From: Margaritifera margaritifera | Lineage: Eukaryota; Mollusca; Bivalvia; Unionida; Margaritiferidae | DNA: 64,000 bases | Assembly: GCA_029931535.1 (NCBI GenBank) | Contig: JAQPZY010000679.1 | Coordinates: 124,001-188,000 of the forward strand | Direction: 5' to 3' | In this document: positions 34,833 to 63,734 of the stretch, in pieces | Layout of the letters: each line of letters opens with the position of its first letter | How positions within the stretch are numbered: the stretch's first letter is position 1 | Translations under genes and position numbers: made by a program | Notes under the pieces: generated by a model | Database searches by the model: none | What the model was told of the DNA's origin: nothing | What the model saw: the letters and a program-made list of their open reading frames with translations, nothing else

Positions 34833-35468
34833 TTAATTCCCACTCTGATAGTAGTCTCTAACCAATGTATTCCTTGGCCACGCATCCACATTCATTATCG
34901 AATTGTGAGTGAGGTTATCACAGGTGATTTTGAAGCTGGCATACGTATCAAATTTCGTACAGAGCTTCTCCACCTTGGTTGACTTAACTCCAGTGGAAAG
35001 CTCAATATGAGACGAGATGTCTGATTCTAGAGTTTCAGGGGCTAGTCTTGTCACAAATATACATCTCTGTCGCATTGGACGTACTGTGCCCAAGTGAGAG
35101 GACGCTGCTTTTCCTATGATGATACTGCCACGCCTTCTTGGAAACTGACGTGTGGATGGGACATTTGCAAACTTGTTCGCCCGTCGCTTATACAGATTTG
35201 TATGCGATGATTTCGGTTCAAATCTAGCCCTACTGAAATTGTTGTTCCGCAGAGAACTAACCATCTTCACAAAGGTTTGATCATTTGACAAATCCACATC
35301 TGGGGCATTGGTGTCTTCTGAAGATGCAATAAATTTTAATGCAGTTATGCTGCGATTTAAGTCACCATCATCAGAACTATTATTATTAAGTGTTTCTGCT
35401 GCTGTACCGCAAACAGCAGAGCAGGTCTTGTTTACGCCAATTCGAATCTCTGTGCTGTTGGAGTTCAT
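34833..35468 (-). CDS. LINE D ORF1, open reading frame
   Basis: About 212 codons from Met at 35468. The N-terminal half is Asn/Ser/Asp-rich and low in structure, then a basic stretch (STRQFPRRRGS), then FVTRLAPETLES and a C-terminal part with KLCTKFDTYASFKITC and DAWPRNTLVRDYY, the pattern of ORF1 proteins in mollusc CR1-like LINEs. It is the only intact ORF1 of the four copies. Because ORF2 is dead it can no longer mobilise itself in cis. Confidence 0.75.
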   Translation of the reverse strand: MNSNSTEIRIGVNKTCSAVCGTAAETLNNNSSDDGDLNRSITALKFIASSEDTNAPDVDLSNDQTFVKMVSSLRNNNFSRARFEPKSSHTNLYKRRANKFANVPSTRQFPRRRGSIIIGKAASSHLGTVRPMRQRCIFVTRLAPETLESDISSHIELSTGVKSTKVEKLCTKFDTYASFKITCDNLTHNSIMNVDAWPRNTLVRDYYQSGN

Positions 35469-35485
35469 GCACTGCATATATACCT

Positions 35486-38275
35486 GTACTGTCAAACATC
35501 CCTTATGTTACATGAGACAGTCCAGCATGACAACCTGCCTTCCCTCATTGTAAATGGAATATTCTAATATACACTTCAATCATCCCTTATGTTAAATGAG
35601 ACAGTCCAGCATGACAACCTCTCTTCCCTCATGGTAAATGGAATATTCTAATATACACTTCAATCACCCCTTATGTTAAATGAGACAGTCCAGCATGACA
35701 ACCTGCTTTCCCTCATGGTAAATGGAATATTCTAATATAAACTTCAACCACCCTTTATGTTAAATGAGACAGTCCAGCATGACAACCTGCCTTCCCTCAT
35801 GGTAAATGGAATATTCTAATATACACTTCAATCGCCCCTTATGTTAAATGAGACAGTCCAGCATCACCTCCTGCCTCCCCCCCCCCCCCCAGTTAAATGG
35901 AATGTTCGCATATGTACTGTTAGACTAACCGCATGTTAAATAATATAGTCCAGCATGACCACCTACTTTCTCTTATGGTACATGTAATGTTTTGATATGC
36001 ATTGACAATCAACCATGATGTTAAATGAGACAGTCCTGCATGACCATCTGCCTTTTTTGATGGTAAATGAAATGTTCTAATAATCAGTCAACCTTCTCTG
36101 ATGTTAAATGAGACAGTTCAACATAATCCTCATGGTAAATGGGCTGTTTTAATACAATTTACCCAATGCTAAATAAGGCATTCAAAAATTACCTACATGA
36201 TCTACCTCATGGTACATTAAATGTTCTTAGTTGCATAACCAAGCCTTCCTGTTGTTAAATAAAACAGTCCAACATCACGCACCTGCCTTCCCTGGTGGTG
36301 AATGCAATGTTCTGATATGTACTCCCAACTTCTCTTTTGTTTAATGAGACATCCAACATACCTCATTGTCCTATTCCTGACCCTTCTTTTAACATGGGTT
36401 TTAATTCCTTGAAAAACAATTAATGTAGGACACAAGATGGTCAGGACCTACATATGAGGCCTAATTCACTGGAAAAATTTTACCAAAACCAATGGAGGTA
36501 CATGTAGCAGCAGAGTTTGGTTCATTTAATGTTTTAATATGTACTGTCCAACTTACCTGATGCAAAAAACAACACTCTAAAATGATCTATAAGATCTACC
36601 TTGTAGTACAGTTAAAAGTTAAAAGTTAAATGTAAATGAAAATAAAATCTGCCAAAAAACATGTGTTCAATAGGGAAAAACTTTTGGAATACCACACCAA
36701 TTTGCATTGTTGTTTTTCTTTTTGGTGGGGTTTAATCATGCCATTTTTCAGCACATGATAAAGGCTATACATGGCAGCCAGTATATTTGGTGGAGGAAGA
36801 CCCCGGGATGAACCACCGACCCACAGGAAGCTACTGGCAAGCTTTCTCACATGCCCACATTGGTCGAGCAGACGCAAACTCACATGGCGAGAGGTGAGAT
36901 GTGTGAGTGACCTGTAAAGGTGAGCACCTTAGACCAGACTCGGCAACCTGGGGCCCCCTGAATACCATATAAAAACCTCACATGTTCATTCTTTTCACTA
37001 AGGAGACCTGTCTAATAGAGAAATCAAAGTATCTATGATACTGATATAGCCATGAAATGAAAAATATTCGAAAAAGTGCAAAGAACAATTTCACCATTCA
37101 ATATCATATTTGAAGACAGATGGGCATCATTTGTAAACACTTGAAAGGTCATTTAGCCTAGATGTGGTTTGTCAAATTTGGTCAAGATTTATTCAGGAGG
37201 TTTGGAGAAGTTGTTTAAAGGTTTCTTTATTGTTAGTAACCATGGCCATATTTGTTCGGGGATATTGGAGAAGAAATAATTTTCTATTTTTAGCAATGAT
37301 GGCCATATTTTTAATGGAATCGGCATCATTTGTACAAATTTTAAAGGCTTTCAGGCAAGGATGCTCTATGCCATGCTTGGATGAAACTGGTCAAGAGGCT
37401 CTTGAGAAGAATTTTAAAATAGCAATTGTCGACAGACTTGGACCATTTTTGATGGCAGACCGAGATCATTTCTAAACAAATTCAATGGCCTTTATGCCAG
37501 GATGCTCTTTGTCAAGTTTGGTTGAAACGGTCTCGAAGTTTCTGAGAAGAAGTTGAAAACAGCCATTGTTGACCAACTCTGGATGATGAACAACACACAA
37601 AAAGTCATGACATAATCTCACTTGGCTTTACGACCAGTTGTGCCAGATGACAAACCACTGATATAAACAACAGACAGTTGCTGAACTCCATTAGATATTA
37701 AACATACATGTACCATAACACCAGTCTTCCAATAAACACTGTGCTTTCTGAATGATTTTTTATACTAGTAATTGTTTCCATTTTTGACATCAGCACCACT
37801 TTCAAACACATTTACCTTGCATATCAATATGCTGACATGTTAACTTTCATTAGACAGTTCTAATGTTACTAGGCCAGCCTGCATAGACAAATATTGCGAA
37901 CATGTTAATTTTCATGGCACAGTTCTCAAGTTTTTTACGTCAGCCTGCATAGACAAAACATTGCTGACACTTTTTGTGACATCAATTCTTCACATGTCAA
38001 TCAATATTGATGACAAAACTGTCAGCCAAAGGCCTATTTTCTTGGATCGGCTTTAGTTTTTAGTTGTCAGAGTATTCTATGTAATTTTCAAGCCCTTGAG
38101 AGCAACAAAGATTTCACTCTGTTTTCAATTTACTTCTTATAGTTATCTTATGAATAGCTGTGAATTATTTGACCTCTTCAGTCAATCCATTTGATACAGT
38201 CTGTTCCTGATCATATAATTCCTATACTCATTCACCTGTACAATGCCGAGTTAACCTGCTGAGAGTAACATATTT
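35486..38275. repeat. Diverged partial copy of the array flank
   Basis: Matches 13650-16360 with several percent differences: 84-bp minisatellite (35490-36330, with one more unit and a C tract near 35878), SINE-like repeat (36715-36975), degenerate repeat (37090-37570). Similarity stops at GAGAGTAACATATT (38274), after which the sequence is unrelated. It probably comes from an older duplication of the locus. Confidence 0.8.
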
Positions 38276-39527
38276 TATTATATACTTCAGTGTGAAATAT
38301 AGAAAATTACTGGCAAAATATTTTTCATATTGTGTCATTCCTATATTTTCACATGTGACAAATATATCCTTATATTTTCACATGTGCAAATATAAGATTT
38401 TTCCCATGATGCAATTCAGCTCTTGGACTACTTTTTTATAACAAGAGTTATTCCCCTTGCTAATTGCATACAACTTGTCTTGTTCTGATAAGAAATATGG
38501 CACAAGCTGATGATTTGGTGCTTATGGAATTAGAAATGGATATAGAAGTAGATGAAATGCTTGCAGGTGTTGACTTTAATATAATTGAATCCACAGAAGA
38601 TGCGCCTTTGAATCAAAACTCCAGGTTTAGGAAAATGACAGAGGCAGAAGTGCACATTTTTTTTGGATGAGCAGGAAAACAAGAACACAAGAATCAAAAC
38701 AGAAAATGATGTTAAACTGCTCGCAACATATCTCAATTCAGTTGGGGAAATCAGGAACATGAAATTGATCCACCTTCCAAGCTGAATGACCATATTGGGA
38801 ACTTCTTTCTGGCTGTCCAAAGGAAAAATGGAACTGAATTTGAGCCAACAACTCTCAGGAGCTTTCTTTCCTCATTTGATAGACATCTTAGAAAGAAAAA
38901 TTATGGATTTTCCCTCATGAATGATATTCAGTTTAGCAAATGTAGAGAAATGCTTAAATTGAAAATGAAGTAATTGAAAGGGATGGGAAAAGGAAATCTC
39001 CCAAATGCAGCAGAACCTATTACGGATGCAGAAATTGATGCTTTGTATCAATGTAAACAACTAGGACCTGATAATCCTAAATCTCTTCAGAACTCATTGT
39101 GGCTTATATGCATCACATATTTTGGAATGAGAACCGGAATCGAGACACATGAATTAAGATGGGGTGATATTGATGTCAGACAAGAGGGGTCGGGTGAAGA
39201 ATATCTCATTTATACACAAGAGTGACAGACGAAAACTCGATCTGGGACAAATCCCAGAAATGTAAGAAAGGTGAAACCCAGGGCATATTCTATTACAGAT
39301 AATTTGGACCGTTGTCCAGTGGCCCTCTATAAGCTTTTTAAATCCAAGCGACCCAAGGAGATGCTCAAGTCGGACAGTCCATTTCTCCTGACAGTGAACA
39401 TATTGGTTCCACATCCTGGCCAGGCATGGTACAAAAATCTACCAATGGGCATCAACAAAATATATTCAATAATGAAAGAAATGAAAAGCTATCTTCAACC
39501 TACTGGGAAGAAGCTTGTGCCATACAG

Positions 39528-39938
39528 GTGTAATTTTGTGTAACCCAAAGAGTCAGCAAACATCTAAAACTGCATATTTTTCTTGTAAAAGTGACTAAAT
39601 AAATACAATAAGTTCAAATGATTCTTTTGGTTTCTTTTTCTTCAGGGATTACTGTATTGCAAGACATCTCAATTTTGTACACAGTGTAACAATAAATTTA
39701 AACATAAACATTAATACTGAATTAAAGAGGACTACTTAATTATCATATTTCATCATTTTTCAATGTAATTTCTACTCAAGTTAAACTACTGAGGGTGGTC
39801 GATGGAGAAAAAAGCATTGAAACCGTGATCAGGATTTGAACCTGAATCTTCAGATTGTAAAATCTGATGTTTTTCCAATTAAACTATCCCAGTGTACTTT
39901 CCAGCTTTTATTCTCTATGTGTCCCTTCTTTTTTTCAG
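39528..39938 (+). other. Intron of the DUF3504-type pseudogene
   Basis: Donor ACAG|GTGTAA, acceptor TTTTTTTCAG, phase 2. It contains a tRNA-like sequence on the opposite strand (39822-39893). No other content is recognised. Confidence 0.7.
39822..39893 (-). tRNA. tRNA-like sequence, probably a pseudogene (possible Val-TAC)
   Basis: 72 nt that fold as a cloverleaf on the - strand: acceptor ACTGGGA with TCACGGT (one mismatch, one G-T), D arm GTTT-AATTGGAA-AAAC, anticodon stem TCAGA/TCTGA with an 8-base loop TTTTACAA, T arm TCAGG-TTCAAAT-CCTGA. The 8-base loop leaves the anticodon uncertain (TAC if counted from the 3' side). The A/T-rich form looks mitochondrial, so a nuclear copy of a mitochondrial tRNA or a SINE head are alternatives. 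Confidence 0.5.
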
Positions 39939-40306
39939 TGCCAGGAAGCATTTATTACAAAAACTGAATGACCATGACATCCCAGCAATGCATATTATGC
40001 AAATAAGTGGACATAAAAATGTTCAGAGTGTAAACAGTTACTCCAAGCTCAATGAAGTTCAACAAAAGTCAATCTCGAACATATTATCAAACAAAGAGCG
40101 ACCGCTGTTACCTACCGGTGACTCGAAAACCCCTATATATACAACTACGTCATCTACACTTTTACCTTCATCTTCTCCTCCAGACCAGAATGAATCTCTT
40201 GACCACACAGGAAATGAAGGAAGCTTCAAACAGCATGATTTAAGCAGCTTCTTTACAGGAAATACAATCAACACTAACACATTGACAATAAACATACGAA
40301 TCAGGA

Positions 40307-41150
40307 ACGTTTTGCCCCATGGACGTTTCGGCCCAAGACATTTCACCCCACTTCAATGGTCATTTCGCCCCACTTCAATGGCCATTTTGCCCCACTTAAA
40401 AAAAAAAGAATGGACATTTCGCCCCACTTCAATGGACGTTTCGGACCATGACATCGTTTAATAAATAATTATGTTCGTTTAAAACGGTGTTATTTTGAAA
40501 TTATAATTATGTTTGAAACAAGTCTTTTCTCCATGTATCGTGATGAAGAGTATAGAAAATAAGAGATAGTAAGACAAGTTATCCTCATATCAGAAGGAGA
40601 TAGTTATAATAATAATAATAAGAAGAAGAATAGGCTTATACTTAGAGTATTTGATTTACGGATACATTTCAATTTGTTTGATTTACATTCAGCCTGTCAT
40701 TATATCTGACAATATTTTCCCCTTTTTCTTCGTTTATGAAAATGAATCTATCGTTTACAGTGATCAAATGCCGGGTGCTTACGCGAGTGCGAGTAAGTTT
40801 CTCCACCAGCGACACGTTCTTTAATCTCGAGTGCGAGAAAGTTTCTCAACCAGCGACACGTTCTTTAATCTCGCCGACAGAAGTCTCAGAATAATTCAAG
40901 ATGACAACTAGTATGAGCAAAGATCAAACGAAATGCCGCTTAACTACATGCACTTTAATATGAAGGGTAAACATATTTGTTGGGAATGATAGTTAAGAAA
41001 TGTAGAATTGTACACTGAATGTGGGGCGAAATGTCTTGGGCCGAAACGTCCATTGAAGTGGGACGAAATGTCTTGGGCCGAAACGTCCATGAAGTGGGGC
41101 GAAATGTCTTGGGCCGAAACGTCCATGGGGCGAAATGTCTCGGTACCTAA
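40307..41150. mobile_element. DNA element with inverted, tandemly repeated ends
   Basis: Left end (40307-40450) repeats GGACGTTTCGGCCCAAGACA, then TTTCGCCCCACTTCAATGG. The right end (41020-41150) carries the same words in inverse orientation (GAAATGTCTTGGGCCGAAACG). The interior (40460-41000) has no transposase frame. It includes a 47-bp direct repeat (40785-40875). The left end supplies the last codons and stop of the upstream pseudogene frame. The family is not identified. Confidence 0.7.
40785..40875. repeat. 47-bp direct repeat
   Basis: Two adjacent copies of GAGTGCGAG(T/A)AAGTTTCTC followed by CAGCGACACGTTCTTTAATCTC, within the inverted-end element. Confidence 0.75.
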
Positions 41151-41726
41151 ACATACATCAGCACCGTGCAACTTCACATTTGGACGGCGTGCAGGGTGGG
41201 CAGTCGCCAATACATGCCAAAAGAAGAAGAATACTTCCTTGACCAGACACTGATTCACAATAAATACTCCGCAAAGCTAACATTCTCAACTTTTCAAAGT
41301 TCCACTTGTTCAATATTGTTCCATTTGTTAGATTTTTACACTCGTTAAAGGAGTTCAATGTGTCGAATCGAACTAAAGCCATCTGATGAAATCACGGTTC
41401 AGTGTACATATTCTTCCGCGCATGATGTGTAAATACAAGACCGACCGTTGACACTCACACAATGAAAATGGCCTGCTGTTTATTTGTTTTTATTTTTTTC
41501 TGTGTGTAATAAGTGCCATTCAAGTATTTATTTCATTGAGAAACCAAACAATAAATTAAATGTGACAAATGAAAATGAATCATGTCTTCTTTCTTGAGAA
41601 CTATTTGCAGTCGCTCCCAATACTATACTTCTAGTGGTTATGGAGGGTTTTTTTTTTTTGTTTTTTGTTTTTTTTTTAATGGGCGCTACTAAGAAGTGAC
41701 TCGTTAGGTACTAAAACATCATACAT

Positions 41727-41730
<4 letters not shown>

Positions 41731-41799
<69 letters not shown>
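41731..41799. repeat. (AT)n microsatellite
   Basis: Uninterrupted AT tract of about 69 bp. Confidence 0.95.
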
Positions 41800-41803
<4 letters not shown>

Positions 41804-42285
41804 ACGCTACATCTTGATATAATACGAGATGTATAAAGTTTTCATTAAAATAAAACGAGGCTTGCACAGTGCACATGCTGTACATATACATATATGCAGT
41901 TTTTCTCACTCGTGTTTCAAATTGTTCATTTGCTTATTTTTTATGAGGTTCTATTTTGATTGATAATTAAATAAGGAAGATACACTCTGTTGAAATTAAG
42001 GCTATACGTGGCTCAAAGAAAGAAAGTATACAAACCTTGCACGACCAGCGTCCCGAACAATACCAACGCAACAATTTGAAAAGATCGGAGTGGGGAATGG
42101 GACAAGCGAAATGAGGCACAAAGGGGTAATTTAAAATTTTTAGTTTTTCTTACAGTTCAATCGCATAATTATTATGTATTAAACATTACTGATACTGTGT
42201 CAGACTTGTGTTGTATCATCCCTTCCAATCTCGATCTCTCTCTCAGTCTGTCATAGATCCAGAAATTGACATAAACAGACAGATC

Positions 42286-42288
<3 letters not shown>

Positions 42289-42350
<62 letters not shown>

Positions 42351-42362
42351 AGGGGGAGGGGG
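42289..42362 (+). repeat. (AG)n followed by G-rich tract
   Basis: About 54 bp of pure AG, then GGGGGGGGGAGGGGGAGGGG. A polypurine tract of over 70 bp, able in principle to form triplex or quadruplex DNA. Confidence 0.95.
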
Positions 42363-42984
42363 GCTTCAGACATTTAAACGTCTCCAGAGTCTCAGTGACC
42401 CATTGGATATTCGGCGATACACCATGATTTGATAAGGCAACTGTCTAAATCAAAAGAAATGTTTGCACGTTCGAAAGCGTTCTGCTCTTGTTTAATAGTC
42501 GATCAGTGGCACTAGTAGTAGTATACAAAAATAAAATAAAAATTAATAATCATTCAATAATAACTCAGGAATGCGCATGTTCGGGTAGGGAACTCGAAAC
42601 AGTAATAACTCTTTTTCTATCTATGATATAAACCGCTCTGTGATCGGGATCAAAGTCTTAAACTTGACAATCTTGTATTGATAAGGATCGCGTTTGTCAC
42701 CTTTTTCAAAAGAAGTCAGTGTTGATAATAGCTGGATGTACGGGGCTGAGCAATTGAACAAACGTGCTTACTTTGAACACCAGCCATGAATCGATCTGAT
42801 ACAAAGGGGAAAATCGCATATAGAGATAACTTTAATCGAAAGTGAGAAAAGAGATTTAACTGATACCGTACTGTTCATGTTGTGCATTTAGTTTCAATGA
42901 AGTATCCACACTTAACATACAATCAGAAAGTGAGAAACTCTAACACAAATTACACAAATTACACTGGGCAGTCTGTGGGAATGA

Positions 42985-43195
42985 GCCTCTGATGGAGGTC
43001 CAGGGATCGAAGTTCCTGCATTTAAAGCGTTTCCAGGGTGTTATTTTAACTATATAAATGTAAAGAAAACTAAATGTAAAAAACTTTCCTGTTGTTTCGC
43101 GCTCATTTTATGGTTTTTTTTTTTTTTTAGGGGGATGCTAGAGCGCGTCGGCGCAGTCCCCCTCCCCCCCCCCCCCCCAGATCCGCTCCCCTGTT
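42985..43195 (+). mobile_element. Dispersed repeat related to 52872-53140
   Basis: Shares CCTGCATTTAAAGCGTTTCC, AACTGTAAAGAAAA-like and GTTGTTTCGCGCTCATT words with 52872-53140 in the same orientation. The right end reads CAGATCCGCTCC, the inverse of the GGCGGATCCAG left end of the other copy, so together they suggest a MITE of about 260 bp with GCGGATC(C/T)AG ends. Confidence 0.55.
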
Positions 43196-43573
43196 ACAGC
43201 TGTTCTTGGAGCTAAGTATATTTTCATAAATTATGTGAATAAGAAGTCCAACACATTTCAATTTGGCAAAACTAATTGGGAATAGTTCAGATTCTTCTTT
43301 CCTACAATACGAACTGTGAGAGGGATGGATAGTGGTAAATGCATCTGTGAGCTGTCGGTCCAATTATCGCATATTTTTTCACTGTGGATAGAATAAATTA
43401 TGCTAAACAGGCAACCGTCTACCTTGCCAACATGCACAGATTGCAAAAAATACCGCTTGAAGTCTATATAATGAATTCACAATAGAATAGACATTGTCAA
43501 GAGATCAGGTAAATGATCTTTTACGTTTGAGCTGATGTGGAAATGGAACGAAGTAACAAAAAGAGAATATAAG

Positions 43574-44262
43574 AAGAAGACTACTCGAGTACAGTTTACA
43601 CAAGCACCTATTGGGCTCCTCTCAATAAAGAAGACTACTCGGGTAGAGTTTACACAACAACCTCTAGGGCTCCTCTCAATAAAGAAGACTACTCGAGTAC
43701 AGTTTACACAAGCACCTATAGGGCTCCTCTCAATAAAGAAGACTACTCTGGTAGAGTTTACACAACAACCTATAGGGCTCCTCTCAATAAAGAAGACTAC
43801 TCGAGTACAGTTTACACAACAACCTATAGGGCTCCTCTCAATAAAGAAGACTACTCGGGTAGAGTTTACACAAGCACCTATAGGGTTCCTCTCAATAAAG
43901 AAGACTACTCGAGTACAGTTTACACAAGCACCTATAGGGCTCCTCTCAATAAAGAAGACTACTCGGGTAGAGTAGGGCTCCTCTCAATAAAGAAGACTAC
44001 TCGAGTACAGTTTACACAAGTACCTAAAGGGATCCTCTCAATAAAGAAGACTACTCGAGTACAGTTTACACAAGCACCTATACGGCTCCTCTCAATAAAG
44101 AAGACTACTCGGGTAGAGTTTACACAAGCACCTATAGGGCTCCTCTCAATAAAGAAGACTACTCGAGTACAGTTTACACAAGCACCTATAGGGCTCCTCT
44201 CAATAACGAAGACTACTCGGGTAGAGTTTACACAACAACCTATAGCGCTCCTCTCTATGCAA
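43574..44262 (+). repeat. 54-bp minisatellite, 13 units with alternating subtypes
   Basis: Each unit starts AAGAAGACTACTC and ends CTCCTCTCAATA. Subtype A has GAGTACAGTTTACACAAGCA, subtype B has GGGTAGAGTTTACACAACAA. The order is A B A B A B A B A A B A B, a 108-bp higher-order period. Unit 8 has lost about 17 bp. As 54 is divisible by three, an open frame (KKTTRVQFTQAPIGLLSI repeated) runs for 146 codons until unit 8 breaks it. The lack of family resemblance makes a protein role doubtful. Confidence 0.95.
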
Positions 44263-44997
44263 TTTTCATTAAATAATTATAATCTAAAGCATCAGTAACA
44301 GGTCATTCGGTGCTTTTTTATGAATAGAGGTGATACCAATCATAACTTCCTATAAAGTGTAAATAGCAAGCCAACACTACGTATAAAAATGAAGCTTACA
44401 CTTTCGCTTTTCATATACTACCACAAAAGTAATATTGTACTTCTTTCTACGACGGTTAATTTCAGCGGCTTATGTCAGAACTATTCTCCTACACGACCTA
44501 GATCAAACATATAAGACTATGGCAAAGGCTTTTACTTTCATTTTCTATTCCTAGTATTAGGCCCAGCTGTTAACATATGGGGCCCACCAAGGGACCTTGG
44601 ATGTTCTATAAAATACTACATCCCCGATAGCTTCTTAAAACAAACAAGACAATTTTCTTTAGAATTTCAACTACCATCTATCGACATGACAGTTCTGCAG
44701 ACAATTAAGTATAAAAGAATTAAAACAAAAGTTACAGCGAAGAGCCTTTAATTTGTAAACAATTAATTTTTTTAGATTTGCCGATAAATAATAGAGACGA
44801 CTGAGGATAAGTATCAGCTAGAAGCGCCTACAAGTGTTTTCACCAAACTTTCCATTAGTACAAATGAACCTACGTCTAAGATTGAAATATCATTAGAAAA
44901 TAATATATAAATCAGAATGAATCATTTTGCTAAAAGTTCTATTCATACCAGCATCTTTCTATTTACACACACGCACACACACACACACCTTTTTATA
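44263..44997. other. Intergenic stretch, no gene seen
   Basis: A/T-rich unique-looking sequence with a short CA tract at 44966-44988. Confidence 0.5.
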
Positions 44998-45180
44998 GGG
45001 GAGCCGCGGTAACTCAGTTGGTAGAGTGTCCAACTGTCGTGGGTTCGATACCCGTCCAGGCCAGTTTGGGTCGGCTGTCTCTGTATGTCCTTGGGGAAGG
45101 CACTTAACTTTTATTTACTCGGCACGATATGGCCAATAATGTGTTTAAAGTGCCCTTAAAACCTACAAAAACACAAACAT
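44998..45180 (+). mobile_element. tRNA-derived SINE
   Basis: The head is tRNA-like: A box GTAACTCAGTTGGTAGAG (45009-45026) and B box GGGTTCGATACCCG (45041-45054). It is followed by a SINE body (GTCCTTGGGGAAGGCACTTA) and a tail ACCTACAAAAACACAAAC. Pol III promoter boxes are well preserved. It lies about 330 bp before the start of gene copy 2. Confidence 0.85.
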
Positions 45181-45298
45181 ACCATTTCTTTATCTCTCGT
45201 GGCATCAACGAATATATTTCCCCATGCAAATAGCAAAATCTACCAAAACAACGATAGCACGCAATCGGAATATCCTTGGCTTTGAATGACAAAAAAAG

Positions 45299-45323
45299 CC
45301 CCCCCCCCCCCCCCCCCCCCCCC
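45299..45323. repeat. Poly-C tract
   Basis: 25 consecutive C. Its length is likely to be unreliable in any assembly. Confidence 0.9.
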
Positions 45324-45334
45324 GCAATCTATTC

Positions 45335-45511
45335 GGACTACCTCGGCTATTTATACAATTGGATTGATTGTAGGATCGACCAAGAAGTTACGAATGCAAC
45401 TGCTCGGTCAACCCTTCTTTTGTAAATAGCTGAGGTGGTCCTAATGCAGCTATCGGCATTCATTCGAGGTATGATCTGTAGGATTGACCTCGAAGTTGCG
45501 AATGCTATAGT
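45335..45511 (+). promoter_or_regulatory. Possible promoter-proximal repeats of gene copy 2
   Basis: Just upstream of the first ATG: an inverted repeat (GGACTACCTCGGCTATTTA at 45335 against TAAATAGCTGAGGTGGTCC at 45423) and a 28-bp direct repeat, GTAGGAT(C/T)GACC..GAAGTT(A/G)CGAATGC, at 45370-45397 and 45478-45505, 108 bp apart. No TATA box is obvious. A regulatory role is an inference; a decayed foldback element is the alternative. Confidence 0.4.
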
Positions 45512-45514
45512 ACG

Positions 45515-63734
<18,220 letters not shown>

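Larger units (their letters stand above)
31780..35485 (-). mobile_element. LINE copy D, longest but inactive
   Basis: 3.7-kb CR1/jockey-like element with all parts present: ORF1 (34833-35468), endonuclease (33614-34786), linker/RT start (33123-33752), RT palm (32520-32942), RT C-terminus (31965-32309). 3' tail of TTATC type at 31780. ORF1 and the endonuclease are open, but ORF2 has a TAA before LHDHARN, a TGA replacing Arg in NNYRPI and further frame changes in the RT. Everything left of about 34589 equals copy C; to the right it is a distinct lineage. Confidence 0.9.
38497..40304 (+). pseudogene. Crypton/DUF3504-type tyrosine recombinase gene, decayed
   Basis: The conceptual product resembles KIAA1958/ZMYM/QRICH1-type DUF3504 proteins, domesticated relatives of Crypton tyrosine recombinases: FRKMTEAEVHIF, LRSFLSSFDRHLRKKNY, GKGNLPNA, TYFGMRTGIETHELRWGDI (catalytic Arg region), TKTRSG, YSARKHLLQKL and MQISGHKNVQSVNSYS (GH and Tyr). 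It is split by a GT-AG intron at 39528-39938; joining gives PYSARK, the family motif. Lesions: an extra T in the T run near 38658, a second frame change near 38740, TAA at about 38971 in place of Glu, and TGA at about 39223 in place of Arg. The Ser/Thr/Pro-rich tail runs into the next transposon. Confidence 0.8.
41151..43573. other. Intergenic repeat-rich stretch
   Basis: Contains AT (41731-41799) and GA (42289-42342) microsatellites, T tracts near 41649-41680 and 43114-43130, and a dispersed-repeat fragment (42985-43195). No protein-coding gene is recognised; open frames here follow simple repeats. Confidence 0.5.

Noticed and set aside
43535..43975. 146-codon repetitive open frame across the 54-bp repeat as a gene
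   Set aside because: No start context, no splice or family evidence, and unit 8 breaks the frame; kept as a repeat observation only.
43574..44262. CRISPR-like array
   Set aside because: Units are contiguous with no unique spacers and the sequence is eukaryotic.
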